This document shows positions 7,164 to 15,006 of a stretch of 64,000 bases of DNA, in pieces. Within the stretch, counting starts at the first letter, position 1; each line of letters begins with the position of its first letter. Where the stretch lies: the IMG/VR virus record IMGVR_UViG_3300019752_000005, positions 1 through 64,000 of that record; one strand, written 5' to 3'. Below the pieces are notes generated by a model that was not told the origin of the DNA, did not search any database, and saw only the letters and a program-made list of their open reading frames with translations. The DNA is from a virus. The position numbers were made by a program, and so were the translations under genes.

Positions 7164-9636
7164 GATGGAGCTGCAAGATATCGAACGGATATATTTCCAT
7201 ATACTAAATTATATTAAACAGAAGGAGAGTAAGAAGAGAATATCATTACTATCTGATAAGCAAGTTCAACAAGTTAACAAGGGTACGCACATTGACTGTA
7301 CCCCGTTAGCCGTGGGTTTTGGTTTAGATAAAAAGTTATCCTTACTTAGATTGGCTTTAATAAAGCAAGCTTACGTCACTTCTTGTGATGAAGATACACT
7401 GATTAATTATGGAATAGATGTCTATGATAATGGTTTACCAGTTAAAGATGAACTAAATCAGCTTAATGAACTTTTATTTATGGATAGTATTGATTTAGAT
7501 GCCATTAACGTATTAACCAAGCAATTATTTAATGAAACATATAAATTAGTTTCATTTCACACGCCGCACACACCATTCCTGACTGAAGAGTTTGTGTGTT
7601 CACTAACCACAGCTTGTGTTGACAATACATCAAAATATCCATTACTAAATCAATTTAGCGATGGATACTTAGAATGCCTATTACCAGAAAAACAAGCTGA
7701 TGATATCATTAGTAAAGCTAAAATCATTCTTTGTAAAGAAAGGCTACCATTTGATTTAGAATTAAATGTATCAGCAAAAGGATTCCCTAGCTTAAGTAAT
7801 GGGCAGCCTTGTGCAGAAGAAATTTATGACTTCTTGTCTGGGGATAAAGATGTTTCTGCAACAAGTAAGAATAAAGCTGATTTATTTCGTGTTAATGTTG
7901 ATGATTTATCAAACTTAAGAAGTGATATTGATAGTTTATTACAAAAAATAAACTTAACTGCTGATTATCCTAAGTCAGCAGGGGCAACACAACACCTTTT
8001 TTCAGTGAAAAGCATACCTAATTCAACAGTGTTTGCTGATATGTGTTTGATTTCATTAATGCTAAACCTCACTGTAGATAACAAGAAGTGCATCAACACA
8101 TCTGAGCGTGTGAATAAATTAATTGATATTGGTTTTGAATCTATGGGTTTAGAAGGTGAATTTAAAGAAGAAAGGACAGAACGTATTATTTATGCTATCC
8201 ACTTCACTGGATTAATTCAAGATAACCAACAGTTACGCGAAAAAATGCTTGTCGAGTTTAATAAATGGCTTGATGGTGATGATAATTACGCAGGATTAAA
8301 ACATAACTTCACTGGTATGGGTGCTCAAGTATCTATTGCGGTTGATAGTTATATAGATAATCTTGTTAATGGTAGGATGCAATCATTTGATAATGATGAA
8401 CTAGGTCGGTGCATATTTACAGGTGAACATGTTCCTATGTCGCAAAGTATTGACAGTAAAACAGGTATGCATGGTTTAAAAGTATCTGCTTTTTCAGGTA
8501 GAGAGAATAGACCAGAGGTGTTTAATTCAGCTAAAGCGTTAACAAATGTTGGATTTATATCTATAGCAGAACACAGATTGCGTACAATAGCCCATATGGA
8601 ACAAGGCGGGAAAAATGACGGCGTTCCAACCAATATATCAATACCAGTTGGTGTAGGCGGGTTTAGTGGTTTTAACCATAATAATGGTTTTAAACATTAT
8701 TCAGTATTTGACTTAGCAAGACAAGAAAAGAAAAAAGGTAAGGTATTTGATAGTTTCGATATTCATACTAATATGATTCGTGTGGCGCGTTTTGAATTAA
8801 TGCCACCTAAGTTAGCGGATCAGGTTGATAAGTTAAGGTTGATTATTAATGCTGCACTACGAACTGGCAGACCCACGCATATATTCCGTGGGTTACCATA
8901 TAAAAATAAAAATTTCTTTACATATGATGCTATGCCAGCTATAATTTCAAAACTTATTGGTGGGCAATCAATTAATTTTCAGCAATGTGTTGATGCCAGT
9001 AAGAAGTTAAAGTTTGCTAGTTCAGTACTTGAATATCATGATTTGGGTTATGATGCCTTAAGCAACTATCTATCCCCTGCCACTAAGTTTCAAGCCATAT
9101 GTAAAATGTGGTGCGTTATCAGAGGTAGTGGTGATTGCGGTTTATTTAATCAGCATGAATTAAGTGTTGAAATAGAGAATGAATACAGAAAGGAAATTCT
9201 ATCTATGGGAAGTAATGATATACATGAGCTTGGAAAGAAAGCGACTCGTATACAGAAATATTGTAGTTACACTGATAGTGTGATGTATCAGCAAATGTGC
9301 TTAATGTTATCTTTTGAAGCTGCTACCAGTTGCGTTAAGGTGGGGCAGAACGAAAAAGAAAGCATCGTTAGTGCGGTGTTAAGTAAGTTAATGGGAACAT
9401 TAAAGGATAAAAAACTATTAGCATCAAGTTTTAGTCGTGAAGGTGGTTCTTTAATCCAAGAGTGTGAAGAGTTTGCTAAATTATTCACGGAAAATATATG
9501 GTTTGGTATCTGTAATGGTGGATATCCAAGCCAGAGAAAGTTAAACGGCATCAAGAATATATTTAGAATGTCATTTATTATGGAACATAAAAGACTTTCA
9601 AACGAAAGAAGAAATGAACAAGAGAACAAGGTTTAA
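7153..9636 (+). CDS. cas10d: Cas10d/Csc3-like large subunit of a type I-D-like complex
   Basis: An 827-residue protein in the position of the type I-D large subunit, directly before csc2 and csc1. A conserved-looking middle part (about 418-480: GRCIFTGE, SAFSGRENRPE, AEHRLR) resembles the zinc-finger region of Cas10d, but only C420 remains of the usual cysteines. The N-terminal HD nuclease motif of typical Cas10d is not visible, and the length is shorter than common Cas10d. It would recognise target DNA, and possibly the PAM, without cutting it. GTG 7153 is favoured by GGAGG five bases upstream; ATG 7165 is an alternative. The family assignment is moderate and leans on the neighbours. Confidence 0.7.
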   Translation: MSTKMELQDIERIYFHILNYIKQKESKKRISLLSDKQVQQVNKGTHIDCTPLAVGFGLDKKLSLLRLALIKQAYVTSCDEDTLINYGIDVYDNGLPVKDELNQLNELLFMDSIDLDAINVLTKQLFNETYKLVSFHTPHTPFLTEEFVCSLTTACVDNTSKYPLLNQFSDGYLECLLPEKQADDIISKAKIILCKERLPFDLELNVSAKGFPSLSNGQPCAEEIYDFLSGDKDVSATSKNKADLFRVNVDDLSNLRSDIDSLLQKINLTADYPKSAGATQHLFSVKSIPNSTVFADMCLISLMLNLTVDNKKCINTSERVNKLIDIGFESMGLEGEFKEERTERIIYAIHFTGLIQDNQQLREKMLVEFNKWLDGDDNYAGLKHNFTGMGAQVSIAVDSYIDNLVNGRMQSFDNDELGRCIFTGEHVPMSQSIDSKTGMHGLKVSAFSGRENRPEVFNSAKALTNVGFISIAEHRLRTIAHMEQGGKNDGVPTNISIPVGVGGFSGFNHNNGFKHYSVFDLARQEKKKGKVFDSFDIHTNMIRVARFELMPPKLADQVDKLRLIINAALRTGRPTHIFRGLPYKNKNFFTYDAMPAIISKLIGGQSINFQQCVDASKKLKFASSVLEYHDLGYDALSNYLSPATKFQAICKMWCVIRGSGDCGLFNQHELSVEIENEYRKEILSMGSNDIHELGKKATRIQKYCSYTDSVMYQQMCLMLSFEAATSCVKVGQNEKESIVSAVLSKLMGTLKDKKLLASSFSREGGSLIQECEEFAKLFTENIWFGICNGGYPSQRKLNGIKNIFRMSFIMEHKRLSNERRNEQENKV

Positions 9637-9638
9637 TA

Positions 9639-10622
9639 ATGGAACAATTTAAAAAATATTTAGCTGATTTGGATGCTATAACCACAACCGTGCAAATGGA
9701 TGGTAAAAAGGAATATATACAGCCCTCACTAAAAAATGCAGCTAATTTATCTATTGTGCTGATTCGTGAAGCTATTGCACCTGTTATTTTCCGTAATGCA
9801 GAAGAAGAAATCACTGATATTGATATCAATGGTCAATCTCATGTTCGTGGTGTACCCAATAAATTTAAATATCCTGAAAAAGGTCGCGGATTGCAAGTGC
9901 TTCGTGCTTTAGGGGTTGGGGGTAAGCATTCACAAAATAAAACGGTTTTATTAAAAGGAGAAAAACCTTCTCAAGCTTATGATCTAAATACGTTGGTGTT
10001 TGGTGACTCAGTTGTACAGGATGGGCGTGTCTTATCTGTGAAGGCGGCGGTAAATTATTCTGATGCATTAAGTATTGAACGTAAAGAATTGTGTGTAGAT
10101 AGTAGTTTTCATAATGCAGCAGCAGAGGATGGTAGTCTGTTTGACTCTGAAGTAAAAAAGAATAGTAACAGCTTGTTCACACGACATTTTATCCGTCCTA
10201 ATACATTAATGGTTCAAGTGATATCAACCCGTGGTAAACTTTTACCTATGATTGGTTTGGATCACTTACTCCTTAGTATTGGTGTTGCTGGTGCTTATGG
10301 TGGGCAAACCTCTGTTACAGGAACTAATATTAAAACTCATGTTGTTGGTATTTATGGGGGTACTTATGAAAGCGCGTTATGCTCACCTTATGAGTTGGTT
10401 AAATTATTTGGTGGAGAGAATAGCTTAAGTGTTGAGCAAGTGAAGGATAAGATTCACACAGAATTAAGTGGTGTCTATCGTGACAACTTAAATAGTGATG
10501 CGGTTGAAAATCACATTACTCAATTATTACATGATTTTGATAATAACAATCTTGATAAATCTTACCAAGAAAGTAAACCTGTTATTGATAATTACTTTGA
10601 TAGTTGGTTTGGTTCTAAGTAA
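9639..10622 (+). CDS. csc2: Type I-D Cas7 family backbone protein Csc2
   Basis: A 327-residue Cas7-type RAMP protein that would form the crRNA-binding filament. Csc2-like features in order: an N-terminal helix with LIREAIAPVIF, a thumb-like region with LNTLVFGDSVV and LSIERKE, then FTRHFIRPNTLMVQVIS, and the closing part GVAGAYGGQTSVTGTNIKTH, which corresponds to the conserved RYGA...G segment. It lies 2 bases after the large subunit and its stop overlaps the csc1 start (TAATG). No nuclease motif is expected or seen. Confidence 0.8.
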   Translation: MEQFKKYLADLDAITTTVQMDGKKEYIQPSLKNAANLSIVLIREAIAPVIFRNAEEEITDIDINGQSHVRGVPNKFKYPEKGRGLQVLRALGVGGKHSQNKTVLLKGEKPSQAYDLNTLVFGDSVVQDGRVLSVKAAVNYSDALSIERKELCVDSSFHNAAAEDGSLFDSEVKKNSNSLFTRHFIRPNTLMVQVISTRGKLLPMIGLDHLLLSIGVAGAYGGQTSVTGTNIKTHVVGIYGGTYESALCSPYELVKLFGGENSLSVEQVKDKIHTELSGVYRDNLNSDAVENHITQLLHDFDNNNLDKSYQESKPVIDNYFDSWFGSK

Positions 10623-11248
10623 TGAATACTATAACACCTATTAAAGCTACAACTTTAACACCATTTAGCTATCATAGCTTGATGGTGCAGGGGGGTACAA
10701 CAACATTACAGGGTGTTATATCAGACACCGCCATAATGTATGGGTTGTGCTCCACACTTGGTTTTATGCGTAACACTGTTGTATTACCTAGTAAGGATTA
10801 TAAACGCGATCTACTTAACATGCCTTTAAGAGCATCGGTGTTTACTGATGATAACCCAAGTTTATTACCGCCACTATATAGACGCATAAACTTGGAAGAG
10901 GAAGGTGGATATAAAAAGCAAGTGCAGGATACTGTAAAAAAAGGTAACCTTGGTGCTTTTCATCAAATACAGGAAGTTAATATCGGTCAAATTTTCCGCG
11001 GTGCTTTGTTTGGATTTGATATATTCCAATACACTGGATTAGATGAAGTTGTTATACGCGTGGGTCTACATCGAAATGGCATGATTAAACTTGAACGCGG
11101 TAGTGTTGATAGTGTTCGTCTTAATGCGCATACAGCTAAGTTATTTGATTGTGATTTAGATGTGGATAGGTATATGCTGCATAATATTCAATTAACATCT
11201 TGCTTATCATTACCAGATGCTAGCAATATTGTTTCTGACTGGAGGTAG
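10622..11248 (+). CDS. csc1: Type I-D Cas5 family protein Csc1
   Basis: A 208-residue RAMP protein of the Cas5/Csc1 group, expected to hold the 5' handle of the crRNA at the base of the complex. Supporting features are the N-terminal TPFSYHSLMV, the early YGLCSTLGF (like YALCYALG of Csc1), a conserved proline and tyrosine region, and the C-terminal VVIRVGLHRNGMIKLERG strand resembling the IRLGK segment of Csc1. Last gene of the effector operon. No cas1, cas2, cas3 or cas4 follows; short membrane proteins do. Confidence 0.75.
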   Translation: MNTITPIKATTLTPFSYHSLMVQGGTTTLQGVISDTAIMYGLCSTLGFMRNTVVLPSKDYKRDLLNMPLRASVFTDDNPSLLPPLYRRINLEEEGGYKKQVQDTVKKGNLGAFHQIQEVNIGQIFRGALFGFDIFQYTGLDEVVIRVGLHRNGMIKLERGSVDSVRLNAHTAKLFDCDLDVDRYMLHNIQLTSCLSLPDASNIVSDWR

Positions 11249-11253
11249 TTGTG

Positions 11254-11520
11254 ATGTCCGATAATTTAAAAGCAAGCTGGGTAAGAGAAAGTTTAGCTAA
11301 AACTAAAATGAATATGTATTTATATTCATCATCTTCAATTTTATTATTCCTGCTATGCATGTACACACCATACATGCTTATCTATTACTTTACGTTAAGT
11401 TTTGCGGCGTTAATGGTGGCTTTAACTATTTTTGTTTTTATACTGCATAAATTTTCTTGCTCATTGAGTGATAAAGAATTGTCCGCTGCTTATGAAGGTG
11501 ATAGCACTAATGACCGTTAG
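11254..11520 (+). CDS. Small membrane protein, two TM segments
   Basis: 88 residues from ATG 11254, directly after csc1 and likely on the same transcript. Hydrophobic stretch SSSILLFLLCMYTPYMLIYYFTLSFAALMV is followed by a second segment and a charged tail. No family recognised. Contains the dispersed motif at 11269. Confidence 0.5.
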   Translation: MSDNLKASWVRESLAKTKMNMYLYSSSSILLFLLCMYTPYMLIYYFTLSFAALMVALTIFVFILHKFSCSLSDKELSAAYEGDSTNDR

Positions 11521-11716
11521 AAAATTCCATAGAATATATTTTGGTTTTCTAATTGGTTGGGTTTTATTCTATACTTTATCTGATTTAGCGTCTTACCATA
11601 GCTTGCTTTTGCTATCAAGCATGTTGTTTTACGGTGCGCTAACCTTGTTTGTTATCTTTGTAGTTATGACAGTGTTTATTGTTGCTTTATTTTTAGTTAA
11701 TGGTGGTGATTTATGA
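11510..11716 (+). CDS. Small membrane protein
   Basis: 68 residues from ATG 11510, overlapping the previous stop; a longer frame from 11468 would overlap more and is less likely. Two or three hydrophobic segments (IYFGFLIGWVLFY, LTLFVIFVVMTVFIVALFLV). No family recognised. The dispersed motif AGCTTGCTTT at 11600 is read here as part of a Leu-rich stretch. Confidence 0.5.
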   Translation: MTVRKFHRIYFGFLIGWVLFYTLSDLASYHSLLLLSSMLFYGALTLFVIFVVMTVFIVALFLVNGGDL

Positions 11717-11883
11717 AATCTTTTGTTGGTAAAGTTTTATTAATAACATTTATTCTATTGTTAATTAACTTATTGGTTAATGCGTTATTCGTTGGTGGTC
11801 AAGCTGCATTTTTAGTTAGTGTTGCAGTGAATCTTTTTATTTTAGGTTATATTAGAACCTGCACTAACTTTTGGGATCGGTAA
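11713..11883 (+). CDS. Small membrane protein, two TM segments
   Basis: 56 residues from ATG 11713, overlapping the previous stop (ATGA). Hydrophobic segments around VLLITFILLLINLLVNALFV and FLVSVAVNLFILGYI. No family recognised. Confidence 0.5.
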   Translation: MKSFVGKVLLITFILLLINLLVNALFVGGQAAFLVSVAVNLFILGYIRTCTNFWDR

Positions 11884-11888
11884 CTAAG

Positions 11889-12017
11889 ATGGATGATAAG
11901 TTGTTTAAAGATTTGTTATCAAGCGTTAAGGAGGCGGGAACTATGGTAGATAAGAAATCATGTGGTGTTGCTGTAAAACGTGTTATAATTTGGGTTTACT
12001 CAAACCTAAAAAGGTGA
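11889..12017 (+). CDS. Very small protein resembling an antitoxin N-terminus
   Basis: 42 residues. The start MDDKLFKDLLSSVKEAG is like the N-terminal helix of some HigA/NadS-type antitoxins and regulators, but no helix-turn-helix follows. It may be a remnant or an unrelated small protein. The SD-like AAGGAGG inside (before ATG 11943) could also start a shorter peptide. Confidence 0.35.
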   Translation: MDDKLFKDLLSSVKEAGTMVDKKSCGVAVKRVIIWVYSNLKR

Positions 12018-12024
12018 ATTATTT

Positions 12025-12264
12025 ATGATGGATTACTCTGAATCCCCTAAACAATACCTAAGTGTGTTCGCATCAAGTTTATTATTTAGCATGGTTAGCT
12101 ATAGCGTACTAAGTTCTGCTGTATCAACAGGTAGCTATATTATAGGTTTTGTTGGTGCTATTTCTCTATGCGCTAGTGGGGCGACACTGCTTTACTGTAG
12201 TTTTCACTTGGCAATATCATCTATTTTTGCTTTGGCTGAAAAAATAGATGATATTATAGATTAA
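12025..12264 (+). CDS. Small membrane protein, two TM segments
   Basis: 79 residues with two hydrophobic segments and a short acidic tail. AAGG lies about 10 bases upstream of ATG 12025. Stop and next start overlap (TAATG). No family recognised. Confidence 0.5.
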   Translation: MMDYSESPKQYLSVFASSLLFSMVSYSVLSSAVSTGSYIIGFVGAISLCASGATLLYCSFHLAISSIFALAEKIDDIID

Positions 12265-12491
12265 TGAGTTACGATATAATGAATGATGATAGATGTAAAC
12301 AGTTTAGAGTTGAAAGGGGTTTAGTTTCTATATTGGTAGCTATATTAACTTCAATAGCTATAACATGTATGATATGGTCTTTCTACAGTTTACTGGTGGT
12401 AGTGGCGATTATGCTTTTAATATCACTCTCTATCCTCGCATTAAAACATTCATTGTATCTTAACTGTGAAAATAATAACGAGTGCAAATAA
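12264..12491 (+). CDS. Small membrane protein, two TM segments
   Basis: 75 residues, two adjacent hydrophobic segments (LVSILVAILTSIAITCMIW and LLVVVAIMLLISLSILAL). No family recognised. Immediately upstream of the Dda-like helicase. Confidence 0.5.
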   Translation: MSYDIMNDDRCKQFRVERGLVSILVAILTSIAITCMIWSFYSLLVVVAIMLLISLSILALKHSLYLNCENNNECK

Positions 12492-12493
12492 TT

Positions 12494-13636
12494 ATGAATA
12501 ACATAACACCATCTAACTTACAAAATAAAGCTATCAGAAGCATCTCCCAGTGGTTTAATTACCAGAAAAAGGATAAACCCTACTTCTATTTAGCTGGTTA
12601 TGCTGGGACGGGTAAAACCTCTATTGTGAATTTTGTTTTAGATGAATTAAAGCTTAACACAAAAAAGGTTTTATTCGCCACATACACTGGTAAAGCTGCC
12701 AAAGTGCTAATGAATAAATCAGGTAGACATGTGAATACAATACACAGATTGATTTATAAGTTACAAGAAACAGAAGATGATGGTATAAGTGATGATCCGT
12801 GTTTTACGTTAAACGCTAAATCTAGCTTGGTCGATGCCTCACTATTAATTCTTGATGAGGTAAGTATGGTTGATAAAGAAATGATGCGTGATATTTTATC
12901 CTTCAACACACCTGTCTTGGTTTCAGGTGACCCCATGCAGATACCTCCAGTAAATGGAGATGCTTATTTTGAAGATAAAGAACCAGATTTCTTTCTTGAT
13001 GAAATTCATAGACAGGCTTTAGACTCTCCAATTATTTACATCTCCATGTTGGTACGTGAGAAGGGTTTTTTACCCATGGGTAAATGGGGTGATGTGGTGG
13101 CAAAGATTCCTAAAAACAAGATTAAACGTGATACATGGTTGTCTGCTGATCAGGTTTTATGTGGAAAAAATAACACTAAACGAGATACGAATAGATGGTT
13201 TCGTAATGAATACGGCTTGGAGTCAATGTTTCCTGTGAGTGGGGAAAAGATTATTTGCTTAAGAAATAATTGGAATTATAATATCGTTAATGGTACAATT
13301 GCTCATATGAGAGGTGGCGTTACAAATATGCAAGAGTGGCTATTTAGAGCTACACTTGTTGATGAAGACTCCAATTTTGTTTATGAAAATGTTGAGTTAG
13401 CAGCAACCCCGAATTACAAACCAATGAGAGAGGGTGCGCGTGCTCCTAGGGGGTTGTATAAAACAACCATTAATACTGATTTTGGGTACGCTATCACATG
13501 CCATAAATCACAAGGTAGTCAATGGGATAAAGTGTTGATTATTGATGAAGGTTTTGGTGATAGAGATATGTATGGCAGGTGGCTTTACACAGCAGTCACC
13601 CGCGCTTCTGAGAAGTTGATTATTGCTGGTGTTTAA
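12494..13636 (+). CDS. RecD/Dda-like SF1B DNA helicase
   Basis: A 380-residue helicase. Motifs: Walker A GYAGTGKTS, motif Ia YTGKAAKVL, Walker B LLILDEVSMVD, motif III SGDPMQIPPV, motif V AITCHKSQGSQWDKV and motif VI YTAVTRASEKL. This fits the Dda/RecD-like group used by phages for replication initiation and recombination. It sits 1.25 kb downstream of csc1 on the same strand with no terminator seen between, so besides replication it might supply unwinding to the Cas complex, as DinG does in type IV-A. That link is a guess. ATG 12494 is chosen over an upstream GTG at 12482. Confidence 0.85.
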   Translation: MNNITPSNLQNKAIRSISQWFNYQKKDKPYFYLAGYAGTGKTSIVNFVLDELKLNTKKVLFATYTGKAAKVLMNKSGRHVNTIHRLIYKLQETEDDGISDDPCFTLNAKSSLVDASLLILDEVSMVDKEMMRDILSFNTPVLVSGDPMQIPPVNGDAYFEDKEPDFFLDEIHRQALDSPIIYISMLVREKGFLPMGKWGDVVAKIPKNKIKRDTWLSADQVLCGKNNTKRDTNRWFRNEYGLESMFPVSGEKIICLRNNWNYNIVNGTIAHMRGGVTNMQEWLFRATLVDEDSNFVYENVELAATPNYKPMREGARAPRGLYKTTINTDFGYAITCHKSQGSQWDKVLIIDEGFGDRDMYGRWLYTAVTRASEKLIIAGV

Positions 13637-13653
13637 TTTAAATTAGGATGTAT

Positions 13654-13923
13654 ATGGAATATATTAGAAATATTGTTACAAACAAGGGTAACCTTGAAAT
13701 TACTAAAAGTTTATCACTTGGATTGATGATAGCATCTGGTATTGTAGGTTTAGCTTTTATTTTTAAGTTAAAGGTTATGGTATTTGCAGTATGCTTTATT
13801 GTGTCTTATGCGTCTTACCATGTTTATGGTTTAGCAAGTAAATTATTATCACTAGATGATAGTGATAGAATGAAGTTGGTTTATGAGAGCCTAGCTAAGT
13901 TTAATTTATTAAAAGGAAAGTAA
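13654..13923 (+). CDS. Small membrane protein, two TM segments
   Basis: 89 residues from ATG 13654, with AGG 6 bases upstream; an ATG at 13648 is an alternative. Hydrophobic segments in the first two thirds and a soluble C-terminal helix. No family recognised. Confidence 0.5.
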   Translation: MEYIRNIVTNKGNLEITKSLSLGLMIASGIVGLAFIFKLKVMVFAVCFIVSYASYHVYGLASKLLSLDDSDRMKLVYESLAKFNLLKGK

Positions 13924-13927
13924 AAGT

Positions 13928-14224
13928 ATGATCGAATATTCTATTCGTGATGGTAGTAACATCTATAACAATAATAAAAGTGAATATATTGTTGATGTTA
14001 AGCTTATTGATGGGAAATTACCCACAGAGGAGCAGATGGATGAGGTGGCAAAGGAGGTTAAATCTAAAGATAAAAACAAGCTTGTTTTCATCCTATTCTA
14101 TTTACCAGACATGATTGAATCTAATGGCGCGTTTGCTACCGCAAATTATCTACCAGAATACGAAGGGGTGGATATTAAATGGGCTGCTATTTATTGTAGT
14201 AAGTATAGTCACTTTGTTGAGTAA
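13928..14224 (+). CDS. Unknown small soluble protein
   Basis: 98 residues. A conserved-looking core (KLVFILFYLPDM, then GAFATANYLP and GVDIKWAAI) suggests a compact alpha/beta fold found in small phage or plasmid proteins, but I cannot name the family. AAAGG precedes the start region. Followed by a good terminator. Confidence 0.5.
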   Translation: MIEYSIRDGSNIYNNNKSEYIVDVKLIDGKLPTEEQMDEVAKEVKSKDKNKLVFILFYLPDMIESNGAFATANYLPEYEGVDIKWAAIYCSKYSHFVE

Positions 14225-14234
14225 TTAGTTTAAT

Positions 14235-14259
14235 AGCCATCGGTAACGGTGGCTTTTTT
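14235..14259 (+). terminator. Rho-independent terminator
   Basis: AGCCATC (14235-14241) pairs with GGTGGCT (14248-14254) around a six-base loop and is followed by a T run. It closes the transcript that passes through the cas and membrane-protein genes. Confidence 0.8.
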
Positions 14260-14278
14260 ATTGATAGGAATCCTAAAA

Positions 14279-14941
14279 TTGTACAGTAATTTATCAAAGT
14301 GTTTAGGTAAAGAGATTCTCTCTTTAGTTGAAGAAGAGTTTTTAGAGTTCAAAGGTGATATTGTATTTAGTATTGATGTTGAACATGAAACTGTGGAGGA
14401 TAGAGATTTTCTTGATATTAAAGTAATTTGTGATTTGAGTTATGATGATGATAGCTTTATATATTTAAGCTACAACACTGATGGAAAAGATAAAATTAGT
14501 GGTGAATGGAATGGTTTGGTTGATGATTATCTTGGTGGTAATTTAAGTGTATGTGATGATGAGGGTATGTATGTAGATCAGAGATTCAATACTCCATTAT
14601 CAGAAACACCAAAGTTGTGGTATAAGGGTTCGCGCGATCGAATTATTAAGATGCTTGCTTACCGTAATGTTTATAACTTTATTCAAAAGTATAATGAACA
14701 AGATATTAATATATCATTTTATTATGGTAAACGAGATAAAGTAAAAGATATTAAGCTAGAAATAGAGTACAACGATGTAAAACTGAAAGTTAACTGGAAT
14801 GACGCTGTCGAATGTTACACTGATATCAATGTCATTAGTGAGGCAAACATCGAGATAAATGGGGTTCAGTCATGGTTGTGTGATAACAAAACAACTCTTA
14901 TTGGTGCTTGGCAAAAGTTTAACGAGTTAATTGGTGGTTAG
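14279..14941 (+). CDS. Unknown acidic protein
   Basis: 220 residues from TTG 14279, with AGGA about 10 bases upstream. An earlier GTG at 14249 lies inside the terminator and is unlikely. No family recognised. The layout (N-terminal helix, acidic beta-rich centre, short C-terminal helix LIGAWQKFNELIGG) resembles 16614-17288 and 4975-5415, suggesting a diverged family. Confidence 0.5.
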   Translation: MYSNLSKCLGKEILSLVEEEFLEFKGDIVFSIDVEHETVEDRDFLDIKVICDLSYDDDSFIYLSYNTDGKDKISGEWNGLVDDYLGGNLSVCDDEGMYVDQRFNTPLSETPKLWYKGSRDRIIKMLAYRNVYNFIQKYNEQDINISFYYGKRDKVKDIKLEIEYNDVKLKVNWNDAVECYTDINVISEANIEINGVQSWLCDNKTTLIGAWQKFNELIGG

Positions 14942-14958
14942 TACCGCTTTAATATAAT
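14931..14958 (+). promoter_or_regulatory. Candidate promoter for rtcB
   Basis: TTGGTG (14931-14936), a 16-base spacer and a perfect TATAAT (14953-14958), 49 bases before the RtcB start. The -35 lies in the end of the previous gene. Confidence 0.5.
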
Positions 14959-15006
14959 GTTCTTATGTGTTATGAGTATCATAAATACAACTAAACAGGA
15001 ATAACA

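Noticed and set aside
14041-14090. AACAAGCTTGTTTT palindrome as a copy of the dispersed motif
   Set aside because: It differs at several positions (AGCTTGTT instead of AGCTTGCT) and was not counted.
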